Shown here piece after piece: positions 56,796 to 64,000 of a stretch of 64,000 nucleotides of DNA (the stretch's first letter is position 1; each line of letters begins with the position of its first letter). The notes under the pieces are model-generated. The model worked only from the letters and a program-made list of their open reading frames with translations. It was not told the origin of the DNA and made no database searches. The stretch comes from Armigeres subalbatus. Taxonomy: Eukaryota > Arthropoda > Insecta > Diptera > Culicidae. A program made the position numbers and the translations under genes. The DNA lies in NCBI RefSeq assembly GCF_024139115.2, contig NC_085140.1, positions 104,110,988 to 104,174,987 of the forward strand, given 5' to 3'.

Positions 56796-57655
56796 ATGGC
56801 TTCGTCTGTGCTGTTGTCCGAAAACTTTGACTTATTATACTGGATTACACAATTAGTGGGCATATCCTCAATTACTATGACAGGATACTGGATCCTAATG
56901 TATCGAAGTGGTGTAGCATGGAGTTCGCAACCAGATATCCAATTCAACTGGCATTCGTTGTTGATGACCATCGGTTTGATCTACCTCTACGGAAATTGTA
57001 AGTTTGCTAACCGGCCTAAACGTTTGGATTGTTATTGATACTATGCTGGAACCTTTTTCGCGTCGCTCTACAGCTATCCTGGTCTACCGAGGATTTCGAA
57101 GCATTCGTAAGCAATCGCTGAAGTTAACACATGCCGCCATCCATGCACTGGCTCTCGTCTGCGCGGCCATTGCTCAGGTCGCAGTCTATGAATCTAAGGA
57201 CAACATGACACCTCCGAAGCCACACATGTTTACGTTGCATTCGTGGCTTGGAATGGCTGCGATGGTTTTGTTCGGGGTTCAGTACTTGGTTGGATTCGTG
57301 GTCTATCTTTTCCCGGGAGTACGTGCATCGTGGCGCTCTACTCTTATGCCAGGTCACATTTTCTGTGGCGTCCTGGGATTCGTGCTGGCCATCATTGCTG
57401 CGCTGGGAGGATTTTTAGAGAAAGCAATATTCAAAATGTGAGATACCTTTCATGTATTGTTTTAAATAGTGCGCTAATTGTTTTGTTTATGATTACAGCC
57501 CAAACTACGCGAGCCTACCGCCCGAGGCCGTATTAGTAAACTTGATTGGAATGGTTATAACCATTTATGGCGTATTGGTGGTGTACTTAGTTACTAAACC
57601 AGAGTACAAACGTAAGGCACTACCAGAGGACATGAAGCCACGGAATGACGATTAG
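56796..57655 (+). CDS. Cytochrome b561 (transmembrane ascorbate-dependent oxidoreductase)
   Basis: Cytochrome b561 proteins pass electrons from cytosolic ascorbate across a vesicle or plasma membrane to monodehydroascorbate or ferric iron, through two b hemes. Three exons join in frame: 56796-56997, 57074-57437 and 57499-57655 (introns of 76 and 61 nt, GTAAGT/CTACAG and GTGAGA/TTACAG), giving 240 residues. Six membrane segments are readable. Four heme-ligand histidines occur at His53 (FNWHSLL), His87 (LTHAAIH), His123 (TLHSWLG) and His162 (MPGHIFCG), almost the same spacing as in vertebrate CYB561. YGNSILVYRGFR spans the first splice junction, as in family members. The cytosolic tail ends KPRNDD. 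No defect is seen. Confidence 0.95.
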
Positions 57656-58125
57656 ATGTAAGATACAAGCTGATTAGTAAAACACATAAAATAAATTGAC
57701 AGCTTCAAGTCAGAAAATCCGAGAATACTCTTAAAGTAATATGAAAAGCAGTGTTTAATTATTTACACACTTAATTTTTTACGCCGAGATCTCAGCATTT
57801 TTTTTTTGATCATTTTCATTTTTGCCGAGTTTCAGATAAAGCGCTTATAGGGCACTGCATCTCTTTCTCTTTCGTTCTTTATGGAATTTGACGTTTACTG
57901 GCCTTGTTGTTTTCTAATTTCTTTGAAGCGAAAAAGAGACAAAGCAGTCCGTGGAGTGCCCTATAGTATCGATTGTAACAGAGTTATTTTTTTCTTATGC
58001 GTACAAAAAAGTGCTACTGAGAATTTCTGCTAATTAGAACATATCTAGCACATAAGAATCGAAGTGTGCTGAGTAGTAGAGGGAATCAAGAAACAAAGTT
58101 TTAAGTACCAACCATATAACCATGG
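57656..58125. repeat. b561 3' flank with nested MITE pieces
   Basis: AATAAA at 57691-57696 is the likely b561 poly(A) signal. At 57766 CACACTTAATTTTTTACGCC with a preceding TA has the same end as 5049-5289. Within it, TATAGGGCACTGCATCTC at 57847 is mirrored by GTGGAGTGCCCTATA at 57951-57965, a hairpin MITE of about 118 bp. The right end of the outer MITE could not be placed. Confidence 0.6.
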
Positions 58126-60030
58126 TTGAATCAAAAAAGCGCACTAGAAGCTCAGAAACGACGCGTTCCTAGTACATCTATCATAAGAAGGTCAGCCACT
58201 CCTGGATGGGATGATGAATGTACTAAGTTGTATTCTGAGAAATCTGATGCCTTCAAGGCTTTTCGTAAACACGGAAGGTCTGAGCTTTTCGAAGAGTATT
58301 TGAGGCTTGAAAGAAAGCTCAAAAATCTTCTTAAGGCTAAAAAACGTAGCTACTGGCGACGTTTTGTCGAGGGACTATCACGAGAAACCTCAATGAGAAC
58401 ACTTTGGAAAACGGCCCGCAACATGCGGAACCGCATTTCCACCAATGAGAGTGAAGAATACTCCAATCGATGGATATTCAACTTCGCAAAAAAGGTCTGT
58501 CCAGATTCCGTACCTGCAGAACCGCTATTTCGAGAATCAGTCACTGATCCCGGTTCTTTGGGTGGACCATTCTCAATGCTGGAACTATCTATGTCTCTTC
58601 TTTCATCGAACAACTCTGCTCCGGGATGCGATAACATCAAAATTAATCTTCTTAAAAACCTCCCAGATATCGCAAAAAGACGATTACTTGACTTGTACAA
58701 CTGTTTCATGGAGTACAACATTGTGCCACCTGAATGGCGACAGGTCAAAGTAATAGCTATTCAAAAGCCTGGGAAACCAGCGTCTAATCACAATTCATAC
58801 CAACCGATTGCCATGCTATCATGCATGAGAAAATTATTGGAGAAAATGATCCTTTCAAGAGTCGACCATTGGGTCGAAGAAAATGCATTGCTTTCAAATA
58901 CTCAGTTTGGATTTCGAAAATTTTCTCAATTGAATACGATCTGTCCATGAAACATGCTATTCAAGGAATACCAGATCATCTTCGAAATCTTTTTATTCCC
59001 TCCATTTTTTCTGAAAAATATGAACATGTCAATTGCAACAACAGATATTTCACTGATGGTTCTCGCATTAACGGATCCACTGGCTTCGGTGTTTTCAATG
59101 TAACTTCATCCACCTTCCAAAAACTTCAGGAACCGTGTTCGGTTTATGTTGCTGAGCTGGCAGCAATTAACTTCGCTTTGGGAATAATTTCAAATCAGCC
59201 CGAAGACCATTATTTCATCTTCTCGGATAGTCTTAGTTCTATCGAGGCACTCCGGTCGATGAAACCTGTTAAGCACGCATCTTACTTTCTTACAAACATA
59301 AGAGAGCAGATGCGTGTTTTGGTCGAAAGATCATTCAAGATTACCTTTGTTTGGGTCCCATCTCACTGCTCAATCTACGGCAATGAGAAGGCAGACTCGC
59401 TGGCAAAGGTGGGCGCATAGGAAGGTAAAGTTTATGATAGACAATACTCGAGCAACGAGTTTTTCCCATTAGTCCGTCAGAGTACTCTTCAAAGTTGGCA
59501 AAGAAATTGGACACACATTGGATGGTGGCTATTTTCCATAATTCCAAAAGTTTCTGGGCGAGCGTGGTTCAGAGGTGAGGACTTAAGTCGAGGCTTCATT
59601 CGCGTGATGTCGAGACTTATGTGTAATCACTATTCACTAAACGCACATCTGTACAGAATAAACCTTGTCGATAGCAACTTATGTAGGTGCGGAGCCGGTT
59701 ATGATGACATCGATCACGTAGTTTGGTTCTGCTCGGAAAACGACGTCTCTAGAGAGCAATTATTGGATACCCTAGTGGCCCGAGGTAAACAACCCTTCCA
59801 GGAGATAAGAGGTGTTTTGGGGAACCGTGATGTGGTCTATATGCAAGCCATCTATAGTTTTCTTTGTTCCTCTGACATAAAAGTCTAACACTTTTGTTTT
59901 TTTTTTCTTTTTCTTCAAAGTTTTTTTTGTTGTCTCTGTCTTTCTGTCCCGTAGAGCACCGTGGCTCTGGCCATCCGGAAGATTGTTACATTTCCAATGT
60001 TCCATAGTAGTTTAAATAAAACCAATTATT
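58126..60030 (+). mobile_element. I-like LINE remnant with internal deletion of the RT core
   Basis: Block 1 (58126-58950) is the RT N-terminal region (AKKRSYWRRFVEG, NNSAPGCDNIKINLL, NTQFGFRK). It then jumps directly to block 2 (58938-59420) with RNase H: YFTDGSRINGSTGFGV, YVAELAAINFAL, IFSDSLSSIEAL and WVPSHCSIYGNEKADSLAK. Block 3 (59424-59888) ends with CRCGAGYDDIDHVVWFC. The palm with the FADD-type motif is missing between 'ggatttcgaaa' and 'attttctcaattg' (about 58918), so the copy is catalytically dead. The 5' half (ORF1 and endonuclease) is also missing. Similarity is to I-clade elements, MosquI-like at best guess. Confidence 0.85.
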
Positions 60031-61077
60031 AATAGGAGCTTGATTTATATTTATTAAATCTGCCCATCGACAATTCGCAATGGTTAAAGCACCTTGACGT
60101 GATATCTGTCGTCAGGGTAGAAGAAAAAGAGGAGACGAGTCCGGCTTCCTACTCAGATGTGCTGATCGAGGTCGTTCTCTTGTGTCGTGGCTTTCGATAG
60201 AAGCAGTCCTTTCCCGCGAGTGAGAAATCCAGAAAATTAAACTGTGAACTCGGTGATAAAAAAACAACTGTCTAATTCCCCGAAAGGACGATTCTGTGGT
60301 GTCGGTTCGTGTCTGGGACTTCCGTGAAGGTCGAGTGTTGTACTACAGTTATTCCGGTTTTAACGGGCGAACAATTAAAAGTTATCCGTCCTCCGGACCG
60401 CGTGTGATCAAGTGAGCCCGAGGTTGTCCCCTAAAGAACCCATGTGAATAACACGACAATTGTGGCCAACGTGCGTTTAAAGACCCGCCGATTAAGAACC
60501 CGCGAGTTCTAGCACCCGTTTTCAAGGGCGTCCGTCTAAAACCCAGTCCGAATCCTCTAGGGTTACCCATATCGCGTGTGCACCGCGTGGAGGCTGTGGT
60601 TAACCTCCAAAACTCGCCCCAGCTCAAGGAGTAGAGTGAACCAGGCGTCCAGCATTCGACGGCGTAGGGCCATCGTAACAATAATTTGTAGGCTAGGCAG
60701 CCCCTGGGATGAGATTCCGGTAAGTCTGCATGCTTTGTTTTAGCCTTGGCAAACCCTTAACTAATAAGATGCTCCCAGTCGAACCATTCTTCGAGCACGA
60801 CGACACACCACATCGTCCCCGACGCCAAATGACCGGATGAGCTGCTGAAATTCCTTGATTATGATGATTCCCTGATTCACGAATCCTAATACCCGTCCAT
60901 CCTTAAACTTTGTAAACCTTGTCTCGAGTCACCACTAGTACGTTGGCTTATTTCCCTCTCTTACTAATTTAATAATAAGAATATGTCGATTGTACATATC
61001 ACAAAGAAACGTGGCTCCGTAAAGTGTTATACACGCCTGAGCCTACCAAATAAACGAACTTGAAAAAAAAAACAACC
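60031..61077 (+). other. Unidentified retrosequence-like segment ending in AATAAA and an A-tract
   Basis: No coding frame is supportable. The stretch is GC-richer than its surroundings at 60100-60700 and ends 'accaaataaacgaacttgaaaaaaaaaa' (AATAAA at 61050-61055, A-tract at 61063-61072), as a reverse-transcribed RNA would. Its left limit and source were not recognised. Confidence 0.4.
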
Positions 61078-61455
61078 AGAGACCGGCGGAGTGAAAAACT
61101 GTCGAAATGGCAACGTATGAAAATCGTGAAAATGGCAGCACATGAAGTTTTTGCTTGCTTCTTATGGAACGTACACACGGTCAAACAGTTTGAACAACAT
61201 TGACTCCACCTCTCATTTATTCAAACATCCATCAAGTTTTACCAACAGCGGCACGAACAATCAATTTATTCGCCCAACAATATCACACACGAACGACCGA
61301 AGCGCCAACTTGAGCGAAGTCAATGTTCGCCAAACTGCTTGACTGGTGTGTACGCTGCATTATGGATGCAAAAAGTAAAGAAGTCGAAATGGAACCGCTT
61401 TTGACGGCTTGATTGGAAACAAGATGGCGTCTTCTCCGACCTCTTATTCTAGTAT
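61078..61455. repeat. Interspersed repeat (agagaccggcgg family), copy 2, interrupted by a MITE
   Basis: Same family as 8621-9052. Flanking parts 'gaaatggcaacgtatgaaaat' and 'ggaaccgcttttga(c/t)gg' are shared, with the interruption at 61170-61359. Confidence 0.65.
61170..61359. mobile_element. 190-bp hAT-like MITE, 8-bp target duplication
   Basis: The left end CGTACACACGGTCAAACAGTTTGAACAACATTGACT is mirrored by the right end (AAGTCAATGTTCGCCAAACTGC...GTGTGTACG). TTATGGAA (61162-61169) and TTATGGAT (61360-61367) flank it, an 8-bp duplication as in hAT elements. Confidence 0.75.
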
Positions 61456-61698
61456 TCCTAGTTTTGAGCGCCCAGTAAATGTGACACCTGAGAAAAATTA
61501 AGTGCGCGTCCCCCACGCTCGTCGGCAGGCACTGTATCATGCGCTGTGGGGGATGTTTTTGAATAATGATGCGTATCCATGGTTTTTTGACGCATCCAAC
61601 AGAAAGTATATGATCCTATTAAAGTTTCAAGCGTTTCAAGTGAGGTTCAAGTTCACAAATGTTTAGAGCTTATGAACAAAGTTTCATTTCATCCACGT

Positions 61699-61765
61699 TT
61701 TGCCTTTCTCGTACAACAAAGTTGTACCAGAAGGCTATAATTTCACTCCAAAAGTGTGTATGTGT
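61699..61765. repeat. Fragment of the dispersed repeat seen at 11138-11545, reverse orientation
   Basis: 'tgcctttctcgtacaacaaagttgtaccagaaggctataatttcactccaaaa' is the reverse complement of the end of the 11138 repeat. Only this terminal part is present; the following sequence differs. Confidence 0.6.
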
Positions 61766-61796
61766 GTAGCCAGTGGCTTAGCCAGAAAATTGGTCT

Positions 61797-61881
61797 GGGG
61801 GGGGGGGGGGGGTTCTGAACAATTCTTTTTCGAAAAAAAAAATTTCTTCCAAAAATTACGTCTCTGGGGGGGGGGGGGGGG
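61797..61881. repeat. Two 16-base G tracts 53 bp apart
   Basis: Uninterrupted G runs at 61797-61812 and 61866-61881 on the plus strand. The intervening sequence has A10. The tracts could form intermolecular or intramolecular G-quadruplexes; they may also be sequencing-length unstable. Confidence 0.8.
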
Positions 61882-62271
61882 ATTAAGTCGACGAACTGCA
61901 TGCTCTTCGGAAGGCCGCATAACGTGGACCCTCAAATCGACAAATAGACATAGCCCGTTGTTATCAATGAAAAGCAATAAGAAAAAATGGTGCCCGGGAC
62001 GGGACATCTTCGCTACTATCTGGCGATGGGCTAAACAATAGGATGTTAGTATCCTGCCTTATATGACCAAACATAGTCTTCTTCGGCTAAAAAAGTAACT
62101 TACTTGATATTGTAGGGAGCTGTCAATACGATACACCGCGCGGCTGTTGTAATGTTTCCAAAAGTGCATTTGCACAAGATTCCACGCGGCGTATCACATT
62201 CTAAAGGACTTAGGAACAACCGCACTTCAGGAAACGACGCAATGTTATTGCCCCATAAGAACCGGGTATAC
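61882..62271. other. No gene seen
   Basis: Non-coding spacer between the G tracts and the 62272 MITE. Outer inverted motifs at 62232 and 62497 ('caggaaacgacgca' and its complement) may belong to an older element around the MITE. Confidence 0.4.
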
Positions 62272-62467
62272 AATAGAGGTAATAAACTATAGAGGAAGCT
62301 TGTCGCTGTCGTCACTGGCGAAACATCTTTTGCTGGCGAGGATAGGGCACTAAATGTCAACAAAGGAAAAATCAGTGCGTTTTGACAGATAGGCACCCAA
62401 CATGTTTGGGAACGATAACAAAGGGAACCGCAGCGACAATCGTCCTCTATAGTTTATTACCTCTATT
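62272..62467. mobile_element. 196-bp MITE, GGGTATAC 8-bp target duplication
   Basis: AATAGAGGTAATAAACTATAGAGGA at the left is exactly mirrored at the right, flanked by GGGTATAC at 62264-62271 and 62468-62475, with inner inverted 'ttgtcgctg' motifs. Because GTATAC is itself palindromic, the flank could alternatively be part of the inverted repeat. Confidence 0.7.
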
Positions 62468-62475
62468 GGGTATAC

Positions 62476-63830
62476 GGGCAGCAAAAAACGCGGTGCGTCG
62501 TTTCCTGTGGGGAGCGCCGCGTGTACTTTTGGGCAAATGCGTTAATACTTGATGGGCTACAGCTCTTCAATGAACCTACGCCGAATGGAGTATCCTTCTC
62601 CACTGGATTCGATCTTGGGCAATCGCTTCCAGTCGCCCTGAGCATTGAGCGCCCTCCGGTCCTCTTCAACTGCAAAAAGCCATCGTGTATGCGGCCTTCC
62701 ACGAAGCCTGCGACCTTTTCCGGGTTCTCTGGGTTCTTTGTTTAGCGTTCTCCCGGCACACGAACAACGTAGTCTGTCGTGTTGAATAAGCTTAGTAATA
62801 TCCAGCCCTTTATACACCTGGTAAAACTCGTGATTCATGCGACGCCGCCAGATACCGTTCTCCTATTTACCGCCGAGTACTGTCCGCAGCACCTTACGCT
62901 CAAAAACTCTGAAAGCTCTTCGATCAGCCTACTTTAACGTCCATGTTTCATGGCCGTATAAAGCCACCGGAAAATCAGAGTAGTATGCAGCGCGAGTTTT
63001 GTTTTCGTTTGCAGACTATGGGACTTAAGCTGGTTACGAAGTCCGTAATAAGCCCTATTTGCAGCTGCAATACGCCTTTTCACCTCGCAGGTAACATCAT
63101 TATCGCACGTCACTAATGTTCCAAGATACACAAATTCTTCTACCACTTCAAATTTTTCACCATCCAGCACCATTTCGCTACCACCACCACTAATGAACCC
63201 ACCTTGATTGCCAGCGACCATATACTTCGTTTAGCTGGTATTGATCGTAAGTCCAATCCTCGCTGTCTCCCTCTTAAAAGGCACAAAAGCCTCTTCCACG
63301 GCACGGCGATCAATCCCGATATTATCGATATCGTCCGCAAATCCCAGGAGCATATGCGATCTTGTGATAATGGTACCGCTTCTTTGCACATCAGCTCTTC
63401 TAATCGCTCCCTCGAGCGCTATATTGAACAGTAGATTCGAGAGTGAATTACCCTGCTTTAATCCATCTAAGGTAACAAATGAAGTCGATATTTCATTCGC
63501 AACCCTTACACTTGATTTCGATCCGTCCAACGTTATACGAATCAGCCGTATCAGTTTCGCCGGAAAACCATGTTCAATCATAATTTGCCATAATTCATTC
63601 CGTTTCACTGAATCGTACGCCGCCTTGAAATTAATAAACAGATGATGTGTCTGCAAGTTGTACTCCCGGAATTTATCAAGGATTTGTCTCAGGGTAAACA
63701 TTTGATCCGTCGTTGATCGGCCCTCACGAAAATCTGCTTGGTATTCGCCGACGAAGGACTCTTCAAGCGGTCTCAATCTGTTGAACAGAATACGGGACAT
63801 AATTTTGTACGCCGAATTTAGGAGGGGTAT
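62476..63830 (-). pseudogene. Minus-strand LINE reverse-transcriptase fragment
   Basis: Starting at 63830, RGIPLLNSAYKIMSRILFN, then GRSTTDQMFTLRQIL, HHLFINFKAAYDSVKRNELW and the catalytic LLGFADDIDNIG (63800-63231). It continues in a second frame 63221-62934 with FVYLGTLVTCDNDV and KRRIAAANRAYYGLRNQL, and a third frame 62838-62557 with a Cys/Arg-rich C-terminus. The endonuclease and N-terminal RT are missing because a Feilai-like SINE interrupts it at 63835. It resembles RTE-like RTs common in mosquitoes, but the clade is uncertain. Two frameshifts show that it is dead. Confidence 0.82.
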
Positions 63831-63834
63831 TCCT

Positions 63835-64000
63835 CGGGGGCCTCCTTAGCCGTGCGGTAAGACGCGCGGCTACAAAGCAAGACCATGCTGAGGGTGGCTG
63901 GGTTCGATTCCCGGTGCCGGTCTAGACAATTTTCGGATTGGAAATTGTCTCGACTTCCCTGGGCATAAAAGTATCATCGTGCTAGCCTCATGATATACGA
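63835..64000 (+). mobile_element. Feilai-like tRNA-derived SINE, cut by the window end
   Basis: Begins 'gggcctccttagccgtgcggtaagacgcgcggc' with the pol III A box (TAGCCGTGCGG) and a B box GGTTCGATTCC at 63899-63910, followed by the characteristic 'ggattggaaattgtctcgacttccctggg' body. I recognise this as the Aedes Feilai type from memory. The 3' part lies beyond the window. It was inserted into the LINE fragment to its left. Confidence 0.85.

Overview
The window is a stretch of insect chromosome that is mostly transposable elements, with three host genes. A tRNA-headed SINE of the Feilai type at the right edge, BEL/Pao, Ty3/gypsy and I-like, L1-like and PHD-ORF1 non-LTR elements, and many short TA-, TTA- or 8-bp-flanked MITEs suggest a culicine mosquito, most likely Aedes. 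That assignment is an inference from element content, since nothing could be searched.

Host genes: asf1 (histone H3-H4 chaperone, minus strand, 10221-10883, one coding exon); an unrecognised two-exon gene on the minus strand (39003-40958, 630 codons, with a degenerate internal repeat); and a three-exon cytochrome b561 gene (plus strand, 56796-57655).

Layout. 1-2400: 5' part of a BEL/Pao element on the minus strand, running off the left edge. 3357-6128: a 2.77-kb spacerless inverted repeat with a CATTG target duplication and a MITE in its right arm. 6386-9612: cluster of nested MITEs. 10221-10883: asf1. 12549-28345: a 15.8-kb Ty3/gypsy element (minus strand, 1.56-kb LTRs, TAGT target duplication) that landed in a pre-existing small palindrome and was later entered by a 5.56-kb AT-rich I-like LINE (15157-20717, 12-bp target duplication). 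29029-30850: degenerate intron-bearing hAT-like transposase gene. 33508-39176: an intact 4.4-kb L1/Tx1-like LINE flanked by direct copies of about 620 bp that contain the 3' end of the two-exon gene. 41808-43246: a 1.4-kb array of a 23-bp hairpin-forming repeat. 45170-45534: truncated copy of a tRNA-Val-headed SINE. 45535-54839: second Ty3/gypsy element with almost identical 1073-bp LTRs. 54841-55986: orphan LINE ORF1 with a PHD-like finger. 56036-56474: complete copy of the SINE. 56796-57655: cytochrome b561. 58126-60030: I-like LINE lacking its RT core. 61078-62467: MITEs and two G16 tracts. 62476-63830: minus-strand LINE RT fragment cut by a Feilai-like SINE at 63835-64000.

The most notable object is the 33508-39176 structure. 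The LINE inserted inside the coding sequence of the two-exon gene, but the target duplication is so long that it regenerated the last 57 codons, the stop, the overlapping poly(A) signal and the 3' flank. The gene therefore stays intact and a truncated 3' copy is left on the far side of the LINE.
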